DNA of 64,000 bases from Pedobacter miscanthi. GTDB taxonomy: Bacteria > Bacteroidota > Bacteroidia > Sphingobacteriales > Sphingobacteriaceae. Numbering within the stretch: the first letter of the stretch is position 1; every line of letters starts with the position of its first letter. A program made the translations under genes and the position numbers. The notes under the pieces are model-generated. The model was given only the letters and a program-made list of their open reading frames with translations. It did not search any database and had not been told where the DNA came from. The DNA lies in NCBI RefSeq assembly GCF_003315595.1, contig NZ_QNQU01000006.1, positions 62,001 through 126,000 of the forward strand. Direction: 5' to 3'. This document shows positions 43,343 through 52,087 of this stretch, one piece after another.

Positions 43343-44986
43343 ATGGCTCAAAAGAATAACGACGAACAATTTAAAAATGTAATATCACACGCTAAAGAAT
43401 ACGGTTTTGTATTCCAGAGCAGCGAAATATATGATGGTCTGAGTGCTGTTTACGATTATGGCCAATTGGGGGCCGAGTTGAAAAACAACATTAAAACCTA
43501 CTGGTGGAAAGCCATGGTACAGATGCACGAAAACATTGTAGGAATTGATTCTGCAATTTTTATGCACCCGAAGGTTTGGAAAGCCAGCGGACATGTGGAT
43601 GGTTTTAACGACCCGATGATCGATAATAAAGATTCGAAAAAACGTTACCGTGCGGACCAGTTATTGGAAAATAAAATTGATGAATTATATTCGGAACTGG
43701 CCAATTTCAGTGCTGATAACAAAGCTAAGTTTGAAGAGTTCCAGCAGGAAATATTGGGTTTAAGCGACGAAGGTCAGGCTAGCTGGGTACCTACTTTTAA
43801 AGATGAAGCCACCATTTTAGATAATGCAAAATATCCATTTGTTGACGAAGCAAGCTGGAGATTTGTTAAAAAAGGTTTAACGCTTGAGGTAGAAATGAAC
43901 CTGGCGCTAAAATCAGAAAACCTGGCTCAGCTAAAAGATTTAATCGTTGATTATAAAATAATCTGTCCGATTTCCAAAACTTCAAACTGGACGGATGTAC
44001 GCCAGTTTAACCTGATGTTCAGCACTCAGTTTGGTGCAATGGCCGAGGGTAGCGATGAAGTTTATCTTCGTCCGGAAACGGCTCAGGGTATTTTTGTAAA
44101 CTTTTTAAATGTTCAAAAATCGGGAAGGATGAAAATTCCTTTCGGTATTGCACAGATTGGTAAAGCTTTCAGAAATGAGGTAATTGCCCGTCAGTTTATT
44201 ATGCGTATGCGCGAATTTGAGCAAATGGAAATGCAGTTTTTTGTACGCCCTGGCGAAGACAAAAAATGGTTCGAATACTGGAAAGAAGCTCGTTTAAAAT
44301 GGCATAAAGCTTTAGGAACAGCTCCAGAAAAATACCGTTACCACGATCACGTTAAATTGGCGCACTATGCCAATGCAGCAACAGATATTGAATTCGAATT
44401 CCCATTTGGCTTTAAAGAAGTTGAAGGGATCCACAGCCGTACTGATTTCGATTTAACACAACATCAGGAATTTTCTGGCAAAAAAATGCAGTATTTCGAT
44501 AACGATTTGAACGAAGAGGGTAAACCTTATGGCAATTATGTTCCTTATGTAATTGAAACTTCAATCGGTTTAGACCGCATGTTTTTGTTAACGATGATCA
44601 ATGCTTTTGAAGAACAAGATTTAAGCACCGAAGATAAACAGGATAGCCGTACCTTATTGCGTTTGCATCCGGCCTTGGCGCCATATAAAGTAGCTATTTT
44701 CCCACTGACCAAAAAAGATGGTTTACCGGAAAAAGCACGTGAGATTATGGATGAACTGAAATTCGATTTCAACTGTATTTACGAGGAGAAAGATGCAATT
44801 GGTAAACGTTACCGCCGTCAGGATGCAGTAGGTACGCCATTCTGTATTACCATTGATCACCAGAGTTTAGAGGATAATACCGTTACCATCCGCCACCGCG
44901 ACAGTATGGAACAGGAACGTGTGGCCATTGCCGATTTAACCAATATTATAGGTAAAGCTACCAGCTGGAAAGCATTGCTGGCGTAA
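43343..44986 (+). CDS. glyS: Glycyl-tRNA synthetase (single-chain type)
   Basis: A 547-residue class II synthetase of the eukaryote-like single-chain type: FKNVISHAKEYGFVFQSSEIY, then LRPETAQGIFVNF and FGIAQIGKAFRNE (motif 2), and GLDRMFLLTM (motif 3), followed by an anticodon-binding domain. It charges tRNA-Gly. The frame opens 35 codons earlier, but that extension is low-complexity CTTTTACC repeat and contains the -7 box. A strong terminator follows. Confidence 0.95.
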   Translation: MAQKNNDEQFKNVISHAKEYGFVFQSSEIYDGLSAVYDYGQLGAELKNNIKTYWWKAMVQMHENIVGIDSAIFMHPKVWKASGHVDGFNDPMIDNKDSKKRYRADQLLENKIDELYSELANFSADNKAKFEEFQQEILGLSDEGQASWVPTFKDEATILDNAKYPFVDEASWRFVKKGLTLEVEMNLALKSENLAQLKDLIVDYKIICPISKTSNWTDVRQFNLMFSTQFGAMAEGSDEVYLRPETAQGIFVNFLNVQKSGRMKIPFGIAQIGKAFRNEVIARQFIMRMREFEQMEMQFFVRPGEDKKWFEYWKEARLKWHKALGTAPEKYRYHDHVKLAHYANAATDIEFEFPFGFKEVEGIHSRTDFDLTQHQEFSGKKMQYFDNDLNEEGKPYGNYVPYVIETSIGLDRMFLLTMINAFEEQDLSTEDKQDSRTLLRLHPALAPYKVAIFPLTKKDGLPEKAREIMDELKFDFNCIYEEKDAIGKRYRRQDAVGTPFCITIDHQSLEDNTVTIRHRDSMEQERVAIADLTNIIGKATSWKALLA

Positions 44987-44999
44987 AATTATAGATCCG

Positions 45000-45090
45000 T
45001 CATCTCGGACGGAGAGCAACCAGACCGAGAGATCTAACCCGAGATAGACCTCTCTCCCGAATATTCGGAACTGCGTTTCAGTCGAGACGA
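45000..45090. repeat. Extragenic hairpin repeat, copy 4
   Basis: GTCATCTCGGACGGAG...GAGAGATCTAACCCGAGATAGACCTCTCTCCCG...CAGTCGAGACGA. A diverged member with complementary arms, just downstream of glyS. Confidence 0.75.
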
Positions 45091-45097
45091 TTTTATT

Positions 45098-45127
45098 AAG
45101 TCGCAGGTTTTACCCTGCGACTTTTTT
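45098..45127 (+). terminator. Intrinsic terminator of glyS
   Basis: Stem AAGTCGCAGG / CCTGCGACTT with a 6-nt loop followed by TTTT, 112 bp past the glyS stop, after the hairpin repeat. Confidence 0.82.
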
Positions 45128-45139
45128 GTACAATAAAAA

Positions 45140-45832
45140 ATGAATTTAGCCGAACACTACAATAAACTTTATGATAATTCGATTACCAAAATAGCTAATG
45201 GTGATTACGAAACTGATCATTTAATTGATTCTGATACCGACCAACGTTTTGGGATTACTTTGGTGATCAGGCCGGATGCGATGACGAATAATAACATCCA
45301 GCAATTTTTAACCGAAGCTAAAGCAATTGAGCCCGATCAGTATTATTATCAAAATGCAGATATCCACATCACTTTAATGTCGATCATTTCCTGCTATGAT
45401 GGTTTTGACTTAAAGAATATTAATGTTGAGGATTATGTAGCACTTATACAGCGGGTCTTAGCCAGATACAAAAGTTTCAATATCCGGTTTAAGGGTTTAA
45501 CGGCATCCCCATCATGCATCCTGGTTCAGGGTTTTCTTACAGATAATTTAAATGAAATCAGGGACGACCTGCGAGCAGCCTTTAAAAATTCAGACCTGCA
45601 ACAAAGTATTGATAAACGTTACGCCATACAAACGGCTCATTCAACAGTAATCCGTTTCCGGTCGGAACTTAAAAATAAAGAGGCTTTGATTGATCTGGTA
45701 GAAAAATACAGGGATTACGATTTTGGTACTTTTGAAGTGAAACAGATTGAACTGGTGTACAATGATTGGTACCAGCGGGAAAAACACGTTAAAAAGTTGT
45801 ATAGGTTTTCTTTACCTTCGCAAACTAATTAA
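45140..45832 (+). CDS. 2H phosphoesterase-superfamily protein (LigT-like)
   Basis: A 230-residue protein with two spaced HxT motifs, DIHITLMS and QTAHSTVIRF, the catalytic pair of the 2H family (2'-5' RNA ligase/cyclic phosphodiesterase). It is probably an RNA- or nucleotide-processing phosphoesterase; the substrate is not determined. Followed 18 bp on by a lipoprotein gene. Confidence 0.78.
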   Translation: MNLAEHYNKLYDNSITKIANGDYETDHLIDSDTDQRFGITLVIRPDAMTNNNIQQFLTEAKAIEPDQYYYQNADIHITLMSIISCYDGFDLKNINVEDYVALIQRVLARYKSFNIRFKGLTASPSCILVQGFLTDNLNEIRDDLRAAFKNSDLQQSIDKRYAIQTAHSTVIRFRSELKNKEALIDLVEKYRDYDFGTFEVKQIELVYNDWYQREKHVKKLYRFSLPSQTN

Positions 45833-45850
45833 CCCAAACAAACTAACGCT

Positions 45851-46330
45851 GTGAAATTACCGCTCAGATTATCTTTAATGGCATTGCTATGCCTCTTAAT
45901 TATTTCATCCTGCAAAAAAGAAACACCTGTACCTGAAAAAGACATTTTTACGGTAAATATAGATGGTAATTTAGAGAATTTTACCTACAATTTTGTAGTT
46001 AACAGCAACTTTATGACCAGTTCGAGCGGCAAAATGATGCGAATAGTGGGCGATGGTCCTGTTAGCATGATTAACATAAACATTAACGATTATAATGGGG
46101 TTGGCGAATACTTTTTAAGTGATAATCGAAGACAAGTAGTTGGCGCTTATGGTAAAAAGGCCTTAGGTAGCCAAAAAGAAGAAAATTATGTCTTAATTGA
46201 CGGAAGCGTAAAAATTCTCAGCGTAACTGAAGATAGAATTAAAGGAACTTTCTATTTTATTGCAACCGATTATGGCGGAGCCATAAAAAAAACAATAGAC
46301 GGGATCTTTTATCTCCGGTTAACAAAATAA
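45851..46330 (+). CDS. Small lipoprotein of unknown function
   Basis: A 159-residue protein starting GTG, with signal LRLSLMALLCLLIISSC (lipobox ISSC, C21), then KKETPVPEKDIFTVNIDGN. Beta-rich, with no motif recognised. It follows the 2H gene by 18 bp and is probably co-transcribed. The 158 bp to the next gene hold nothing recognisable. Confidence 0.75.
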   Translation: MKLPLRLSLMALLCLLIISSCKKETPVPEKDIFTVNIDGNLENFTYNFVVNSNFMTSSSGKMMRIVGDGPVSMINININDYNGVGEYFLSDNRRQVVGAYGKKALGSQKEENYVLIDGSVKILSVTEDRIKGTFYFIATDYGGAIKKTIDGIFYLRLTK

Positions 46331-46457
46331 TAAACGAGGCTCAAGTGTAGTTTCAATAAACAACGGGGCCCACGCCTCCTCTTCAACACGCAGTAATCCT
46401 TGGGTCACAAAAAGCCGGATGCCACCTACCTAATTTCATATTCATTTAAGCGAATGC

Positions 46458-46465
46458 TATATTTG
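46458..46465 (+). promoter_or_regulatory. -7 promoter box for the AraC-type regulator
   Basis: TATATTTG, exact TAnnTTTG match, 23 bp before the ATG at 46489. Confidence 0.5.
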
Positions 46466-46488
46466 TTTAGAGATCAAATACAATTGAT

Positions 46489-46896
46489 ATGAAAATCCCA
46501 CAGAAGTTTTTTGCCCGCCGACACGAAATTGCAGCAGATTTTTTAAAGGAACTGGATAAACATCTGGATGATGTGGTATCGGGCCGCGCTACCGAAATGT
46601 TTGAGGTAAGGGATTTTGCAGAAATTATCCACGTGCACCCCACACATTTGAGTAATACCATTAAAGAAGCAACCGGACACTCGCCCTGCTACTTTTTTGA
46701 AGAGCGTTTAATGGAAATTTCTAAATCGATGTTGCAGAATGTAAGTATGCCCATTGCAGAAATTGCGAGGATATTAACATATGATCCATCCAACTTTACC
46801 AAGTTTTTTAAACACTTTGCAGGCCAAACACCAAAACAATACAGAGAGGCCTATTTTCAGTCGTTGGCAACAAATAAGGAAATTATCACCATATAA
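46489..46896 (+). CDS. AraC-family transcriptional regulator (DNA-binding domain only)
   Basis: A 135-residue protein with the double helix-turn-helix AraC domain: DFAEIIHVHPTHLSNTIKEATGHSP and MPIAEIARILTYDPSNFTKFFKHFAGQTPKQYR. There is no sensor domain, so it is a short stand-alone regulator, like the SoxS/MarA group. Three TCACCAT direct repeats lie between it and the SDR gene 86 bp downstream; it probably controls that gene, and perhaps itself. Confidence 0.88.
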   Translation: MKIPQKFFARRHEIAADFLKELDKHLDDVVSGRATEMFEVRDFAEIIHVHPTHLSNTIKEATGHSPCYFFEERLMEISKSMLQNVSMPIAEIARILTYDPSNFTKFFKHFAGQTPKQYREAYFQSLATNKEIITI

Positions 46897-46941
46897 AACT
46901 TAAACTCTCACCATTTTTACTTAAGCTGTCACCATTTTTAC
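46886..46941 (+). promoter_or_regulatory. Three phased TCACCAT direct repeats (candidate AraC-type operator)
   Basis: TCACCATATAAAAC at 46886 (overlapping the regulator's stop), TCACCATTTTTAC at 46908 and TCACCATTTTTAC at 46929. Steps are 22 and 21 bp, two helix turns each. The last repeat ends 14 bp upstream of the -7 box of the SDR gene. The spacing and orientation fit direct-repeat AraC-family sites. Confidence 0.6.
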
Positions 46942-46955
46942 AGCCGATTTCCATC

Positions 46956-46963
46956 TAATTTTG
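46956..46963 (+). promoter_or_regulatory. -7 promoter box for the SDR gene
   Basis: TAATTTTG, exact match, 19 bp before the ATG at 46983 and just downstream of the phased repeats. Confidence 0.55.
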
Positions 46964-46982
46964 TTTAACAAATAAAAAGAAA

Positions 46983-47747
46983 ATGGAAACACAAAATAAA
47001 ATTGCCCTGGTAACCGGCGGTAGCCGCGGATTAGGAAAAAATGCTGCTTTAAAAATTGCAGCCAAAGGACTTGGTATTATCATCACCTATCAATCTAAAA
47101 AAGAAGAAGCAGAAGAAACCGTTAATGAAATTAAAAAACTTGGCGTAGCAGCTGCTGCGCTACAATTAAACGTTGGCGATTCTAAAACTTTTGATGCTTT
47201 TTTCAGTGAAGTTAAAGCCGTGTTAAAATCTGTTTTTAATACAGAAAAATTCGATTTTTTAGTAAATAATGCCGGAATTGGTATTCACGCCTCGTTCGCT
47301 AACACTACTGAAGAACAATTTGATACTTTGGTTAACATCCACTATAAAGGTGCTTACTTTTTAACGCAAAAAGCTTTGCCTTTATTAAACGATGGCAGCG
47401 GAATTATCAATGTTTCATCGGGCCTGGCACGTTTCGCTACACCAGGTTATGCGGCTTATGCATCGATGAAAGGCGCGATGGAAACCTTAACAAAATACCA
47501 GGCTAAAGAATTGGGTGCAAGGGGAATCAGATCGAACATTATTGCCCCGGGCGCTATAGAAACCGATTTTGGTGGTGGCGTAGTACGCGATAACGATCAG
47601 CTTAATGCAGGCATAGCTGCCAATACCGCTTTAGGCCGTGTAGGTTTACCTGATGATATTGGCGGTGTAGTAGCCTTTTTATGTACCGAAGATGCAAGGT
47701 GGATTACCGCACAGCGCATTGAAGCATCTGGTGGTATGTTTTTATAG
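46983..47747 (+). CDS. Short-chain dehydrogenase/reductase
   Basis: A 254-residue classical SDR: VTGGSRGLGK (cofactor glycines), NNAGIG, serine in NVSSGLARF and YASMK (Y and K of the catalytic set), with PGAIETDFGGG and terminal GGMFL. It probably reduces a small carbonyl with NAD(P)H. It follows the AraC-type regulator and is likely its target. Confidence 0.9.
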   Translation: METQNKIALVTGGSRGLGKNAALKIAAKGLGIIITYQSKKEEAEETVNEIKKLGVAAAALQLNVGDSKTFDAFFSEVKAVLKSVFNTEKFDFLVNNAGIGIHASFANTTEEQFDTLVNIHYKGAYFLTQKALPLLNDGSGIINVSSGLARFATPGYAAYASMKGAMETLTKYQAKELGARGIRSNIIAPGAIETDFGGGVVRDNDQLNAGIAANTALGRVGLPDDIGGVVAFLCTEDARWITAQRIEASGGMFL

Positions 47748-47764
47748 ATTTTTAGCATTTTTTT

Positions 47765-48052
47765 TACCACGAAGGCACTAAGACACAGAGGCTAAATATC
47801 TTTGTGGTTTTGTGCCTTGGTGGTTATTCTAATAGAAATATCAACAGTTTTTTGACCACGAAGGCACCAAGACACGAAGGCACCAAGACACGAAGGCAAC
47901 TTTCTCTCTGGCTTCGTGCCTTGGTGGTTATTCTAATAGAAAAATCAACAGTTTTTTGACCACGAAGGCACCAAGACACGAAGGCACCAAGACACGAAGG
48001 CACCAAGACACGAAGGCAAATTTCTCTGTGGCTTCTTGCCTTGGTGGTCATT
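47765..48052. repeat. Nested hairpin repeats (ACCACGAAGGCACC family)
   Basis: Three hairpins in series, each ACCACGAAGGCACC on one arm and GCCTTGGTGGT on the other, separated by TATTCTAATAGAAA(A/T)ATCAACAG. Within the first arm the 16-bp unit CACCAAGACACGAAGG occurs twice in the second hairpin and three times in the third. The region fills the gap after the SDR gene; open frames in it are artefacts. Confidence 0.85.
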
Positions 48053-48160
48053 TTTTATCTTTCATCTATTCTGCGTCAAACGCTAACTACTCAGCGCCGA
48101 ACAAAATCTCTAAGCAGAAAATAAACCGCATCAATTGGCGTTATCCATGAAAACCATCAG

Positions 48161-48850
48161 ATGCATAAAATACTTCTACCTACCCTATTATTTTTTCTTT
48201 TTGCAAAACAGGTAAATGCCCAAAAGTGGACAGATGCCGAATTCCGCAGGGCAAATACCGCTGCAAATGCTTCCTATTTAACCAACGAAGAGAAAAATGT
48301 GGTGATGTATATGAACCTGATCCGCATTGATGGCGAAAAGTTTTATTACACATTTTTAGAAGATTACATCAATAACTACAATGCCAAAGTAAGGCAATAT
48401 AGAAACTATAACGAACTGCGGATTACCCGGAATAACTCATATTATACCTCTTTATTGAAACATTTGCGCGGTGTAAAAAACCTGCAGGTATTCTACCCTG
48501 ATGATAAACTCACTATGTTAAGTCGTGGTCATGCACAGGATTTAAACCGGAACAACCTCGACACGCACGAAAGCAGCAACGGCGATAAATTTTCGAAACG
48601 TTTATCCAAATACTTTCCAAACAGGGCCATGAGCGAAAATATCGATTTTGGCTATTCGAACAGCCTCGATATTGTTTGCCACCTATTATTGGATTGTGGT
48701 GTTCCTTCGCTTGGTCATCGGTTTAACTTATTAGATCAAAAATATAAGCTAAATACGGTTGGTGTGAGCATACAACCACATCCATCTTATAGCTGGTGTG
48801 CAGTGATCGATTTTGTGGCACAACCCGCCTATTATACCAATAATCAATAA
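48161..48850 (+). CDS. Secreted CAP-domain protein
   Basis: A 229-residue protein with a signal peptide (ending VNAQ) and CAP/SCP features: MLSRGHAQDLNRNNLDTHES (His), SENIDFG, GHRFNLLDQKYKLNTVGVS. The family includes secreted proteins with varied roles. An upstream ATG (48148) is in a different context, so 48161 is chosen for the signal. The GtrA gene follows 80 bp later. Confidence 0.85.
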   Translation: MHKILLPTLLFFLFAKQVNAQKWTDAEFRRANTAANASYLTNEEKNVVMYMNLIRIDGEKFYYTFLEDYINNYNAKVRQYRNYNELRITRNNSYYTSLLKHLRGVKNLQVFYPDDKLTMLSRGHAQDLNRNNLDTHESSNGDKFSKRLSKYFPNRAMSENIDFGYSNSLDIVCHLLLDCGVPSLGHRFNLLDQKYKLNTVGVSIQPHPSYSWCAVIDFVAQPAYYTNNQ

Positions 48851-48930
48851 AAGCTTAAATAATCTTATTCGGGCGTCAATAAAAATTAAATTGTAAATTG
48901 CGCCCCAAAATAACAGAACAGTTTTAAATA

Positions 48931-49428
48931 ATGCGTAACGCCATTTTAGCCGTAATAGATTTTTTTCATCCTCCGTTTAAAAAATTTATTTCTTTACATA
49001 ATTTCAGATATCTGGCAACTGGTGGCGGTACTTTATTACTCGGCATTTTAAGCTATTATTTCGCTTATTTTTTTATCTTTCAAACAGAAGAAGTAAACTT
49101 TGGGGTTATTGTGCTGCAAAGGGAAACGGCTTCGTTACTGGTAGATTATGCAGTGGCTATCCCAACCAGTTTTTTGCTTAATAAATATATCATATTTACC
49201 CACAGCGAATTAAAAGGCCGCGTACAGCTTTTCAGGTTTTTAAACCTGCAGTTCATTAATATTCTGGCCAATTATGTGTTATTGAAGTTCTTACTGGAAC
49301 TTTTACGCGATTACCCCACTTTATCGATGCTGTCGCGGATTGTAGTTTCGGTTTTGATGGCACTTTTCAGTTATTTGTACCAGCATTACTTTACTTTCAG
49401 CGTGAAGAAAATCGGGAAAAAAGATTAA
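48931..49428 (+). CDS. GtrA-family membrane protein
   Basis: A 165-residue protein with four hydrophobic segments and the GtrA opening FRYLATGGGTLLLGILSYYF, then FLLNKYIIFTHSE and ending FSYLYQHYFTFSVKK. GtrA-like proteins are thought to flip polyprenyl-linked sugars. No partner glycosyltransferase is adjacent. Confidence 0.85.
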   Translation: MRNAILAVIDFFHPPFKKFISLHNFRYLATGGGTLLLGILSYYFAYFFIFQTEEVNFGVIVLQRETASLLVDYAVAIPTSFLLNKYIIFTHSELKGRVQLFRFLNLQFINILANYVLLKFLLELLRDYPTLSMLSRIVVSVLMALFSYLYQHYFTFSVKKIGKKD

Positions 49429-49534
49429 TATCTTTTTGCCACGCCTAGCCGATAATTCAGGTGGGGATGCACTGATTAACACGGAATAGTAGTTGCACAC
49501 CATGCCTATCCCATTTGCTTCATATAATTTATCG

Positions 49535-49630
49535 TTTTTTGGAAAGCAATTACGGTGCTAATTGGATTTTACAGCCCCGCTTTTCGCTTTATACCGATGA
49601 AGGATCGGTATGTCCGCTGCAATCGGGTTT
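49535..49630 (-). repeat. Dispersed ~100-bp element, copy D
   Basis: TTTTTTGGAAAGCAATTACGGTGCTAAT...ACAGCCCCGCTTTT...ACCGATGAAGGATCGGT...GCAATCGGGTTT. It shows the canonical full-length form, in the 585-bp gap before the aromatic hydroxylase gene. Confidence 0.8.
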
Positions 49631-49774
49631 AAGTGGCCACAGTGGTGCTACTATTTTTGTTTTTATAGCAAATTGCAAAGAAAAGGGTTTTTAGCCACGG
49701 AGACTCAGATTAACACGGAATAGCTTTGGCGCATGATGCCTAACCCAGGTTCATTAGCACAAACCTTTGTAAGT

Positions 49775-49874
49775 AAACGGGATGGAAGCGGCATCCCCGA
49801 TTTTACATCGGGGATACAGCGAACAGCCCGACCGGAGCTTCACGATGGAAATACCACAGCACCTTTCCAAATCA
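49775..49874 (+). repeat. Dispersed ~100-bp element, copy E
   Basis: AAACGGGATGGAAGCGG...CCCCGATTTTACATCGGGG (hairpin)...AACAGCCCGACC...CCTTTCCAAATC. A diverged copy in opposite orientation to D. Between them, 49690-49730 is a GCCACGGAGACTCAG repeat. No gene lies in 49429-50013. Confidence 0.7.
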
Positions 49875-50013
49875 ATAATAGATTATCAACTTTATCTTTT
49901 TCACTCACCGAAACCTTTATTACCCTAACCTGTTAATTTATGCGGCTGCTTTCTTGTGAAGATAAAAACAACATCATAACTTAGCTGCCGACCAACTTAT
50001 TTTCATAAAAACC

Positions 50014-51795
50014 ATGAGCCATTTTAATGATTTTAATAATGCGCAGGTAGCTAAATTGCCCAATCATTTAATGCAATTTATTGTTGCCCAGAATTACGAA
50101 AAATATACGCCGATCGATCAGGCGGTTTGGCGTTATGTAATGCGCCAAAATTACAGTTACCTTAAAAATGTTGCTTATTATCCATATATAAAAGGTTTAC
50201 AGCGTGCTGGTTTAAGTATTGAGCACATCCCCGATCTACAAACCATGAATGATAACCTGGGCAAAATTGGCTGGGGCGCAGTAACTGTTGATGGTTTTAT
50301 TCCGCCTGCAGCTTTTATGGAATATCAGGCTTACCGCGTTCTGGTAATTGCGGCCGATATCCGCCAGATTAACCACATCGAATATACCCCGGCACCGGAT
50401 ATTATACACGAAAGTGCCGGCCACGCACCAATTATTGCCGATACCGATTACAATAACTACCTCAGTTATTTCGGATCAATCGGAGCAAAAGCCATGTTTT
50501 CGGCAAAGGATTTTGAACTCTACGAAGCCATCAGGAAACTTTCCATTTTGAAGGAAGCTGTAGATGCCGATGAATTTCAGATTGCCAAAGCAGAAAAAGA
50601 ATTGCGATACATCAGCGAGAACATGGGCGAACCATCTGAAATGGCTTTACTTGGCCGTTTACACTGGTGGACAGTTGAATATGGCCTGATCGGCACTTTA
50701 GAGAATCCAAAAATTTACGGCGCCGGATTGCTTTCTTCCATCGGCGAAAGTGCAAGCTGCATGCAAGTAGATGTGGCGAAACTCTGGTATAATATTGATA
50801 CCATCAATTATGCTTATGATATTACCAAACCGCAACCACAGCTTTTTGTTACCGAAACTTTCCAGAACCTGATTGATGTGCTGGAAGAATTTGCCGATAC
50901 CATGGCCTTTAGAAAAGGCGGTTCGGAAAGCATTATGAAAGCCATTGCCTGTAAAAACGTAGCCACTGCAGTTTACAGTTCAGGTTTGCAGGTAAGCGGT
51001 ATATTTACCGATATGGGCATTAACCCAAAAGATGAGGTTACCTTTATTAAAACCACAGGAGCATCGGCACTGGCTTTTAATGGAAAACAATTGGAGTCGC
51101 ACGGAAAAGATTACCATGCAGATGGTTTTTCATCGCCGGTTGGCCGGTTAAAAGATGCAGAAAAAGCACTTAAAGATTACAATACAACAGATTTAGAGTC
51201 TGCCGGTATCATTTTAGGCGTTGAAACAGTGCTTTTATTTGAAAGCGGAATTAAAGTTGTTGGTACAGTTAAAGATATTCTCATCAGAGAAAATAAAGTT
51301 ATTTTAATTGCCTTTAACGATTGTACGGTTACTGAAAGCAGTGGGAATATCCTTTTCAAACCCGAATGGGGCCCGTACGATATGGCAGTTGGCGAAAAAA
51401 TTGTGTCGGTATTTAACGGTGCTGCAGATAAAGATGCATACGAGGAGATTACCCTGATCAGCGGGGAGAAAACGCATCAAATTACCTACGATGATAAAAC
51501 CCTGAAATTGCATGCTTTATACAAAAAGGTTAGGGAAATTAGGGAAAGTGGCGAAAATCTTGAAGAACTTGACGGAATTTTCAAACAATTGAAAACAGAT
51601 CACCGTCAGGATTGGCTTTGTGCTTTGGAAATCCTCGAAATCATCTACCATAAAAAAATTTATCACCAACTGGAAAAGGAGATCCAGGTTTATCTTGAAA
51701 TTAAAGCCGGCAAAGAGTTAGATCATACAAAACTGATTAATGATGGTTTGCATGTGATTAAAAATCCGGTGAGCCAGTTGCTTGTTGAGGATTGA
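50014..51795 (+). CDS. Aromatic amino acid hydroxylase (phenylalanine 4-monooxygenase-like), extended
   Basis: A 593-residue protein. The N-terminal part is a pterin-dependent hydroxylase: iron ligands in PDIIHESAGHAP (H132, H137) and VEYGLIG (E222). Residues from about 330 onward form an extra C-terminal region of about 260 residues, not part of the catalytic domain and without motifs I can name. It converts phenylalanine to tyrosine, entering the pathway encoded at 56190-60477. PhhB is not in the window. Confidence 0.88.
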   Translation: MSHFNDFNNAQVAKLPNHLMQFIVAQNYEKYTPIDQAVWRYVMRQNYSYLKNVAYYPYIKGLQRAGLSIEHIPDLQTMNDNLGKIGWGAVTVDGFIPPAAFMEYQAYRVLVIAADIRQINHIEYTPAPDIIHESAGHAPIIADTDYNNYLSYFGSIGAKAMFSAKDFELYEAIRKLSILKEAVDADEFQIAKAEKELRYISENMGEPSEMALLGRLHWWTVEYGLIGTLENPKIYGAGLLSSIGESASCMQVDVAKLWYNIDTINYAYDITKPQPQLFVTETFQNLIDVLEEFADTMAFRKGGSESIMKAIACKNVATAVYSSGLQVSGIFTDMGINPKDEVTFIKTTGASALAFNGKQLESHGKDYHADGFSSPVGRLKDAEKALKDYNTTDLESAGIILGVETVLLFESGIKVVGTVKDILIRENKVILIAFNDCTVTESSGNILFKPEWGPYDMAVGEKIVSVFNGAADKDAYEEITLISGEKTHQITYDDKTLKLHALYKKVREIRESGENLEELDGIFKQLKTDHRQDWLCALEILEIIYHKKIYHQLEKEIQVYLEIKAGKELDHTKLINDGLHVIKNPVSQLLVED

Positions 51796-51824
51796 TTTAT
51801 CTTTAATTTTATTAACTTTACATT

Positions 51825-52076
51825 ATGACAACCATCACAGTACAAGTAGATAACGAACAAAATGCAGTGCTTCTTGAAAAGATGCTCAAGGCATTATCTT
51901 TTGTAGGAGATGTTGATATCAAAACCCATCAGCCAAATATGGTTGAGGAACAAAGGGGATCTTATCAGAAATTAAAAAAAGCAATTGATAATATAGAAGG
52001 AAATTTAATGTTCAACGATATTAAGGATCCATCTAAATGGCAAAGTGATTTAAGAGATGAATGGGAAATCAATTAA
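51825..52076 (+). CDS. Antitoxin-like protein 1 of the PIN module
   Basis: An 83-residue protein beginning MTTITVQVDNEQNAVLLEK, antitoxin-like, ending IKDPSKWQSDLRDEWEIN. The C-terminal motif QxxLRDEW is shared with the next small gene. It lies 11 bp upstream of that gene and within one unit with the PIN toxin. A near-consensus -7 box (TAACTTTA) precedes it. Function by context. Confidence 0.65.
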   Translation: MTTITVQVDNEQNAVLLEKMLKALSFVGDVDIKTHQPNMVEEQRGSYQKLKKAIDNIEGNLMFNDIKDPSKWQSDLRDEWEIN

Positions 52077-52087
52077 CTAATTTGAAT

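Noticed and set aside
47765-48052. CRISPR array
   Set aside because: Repeat units are contiguous or hairpin-forming, without regular unique spacers, and no cas genes are nearby.
47824-48150. Small frames on both strands in the GAAGGCACC region
   Set aside because: They arise from hairpin repeats; no coding signal beyond the repeat.
49733-49936. 67-residue frame near copy E of the dispersed element
   Set aside because: It overlaps the repeat element and has no supporting start or family.
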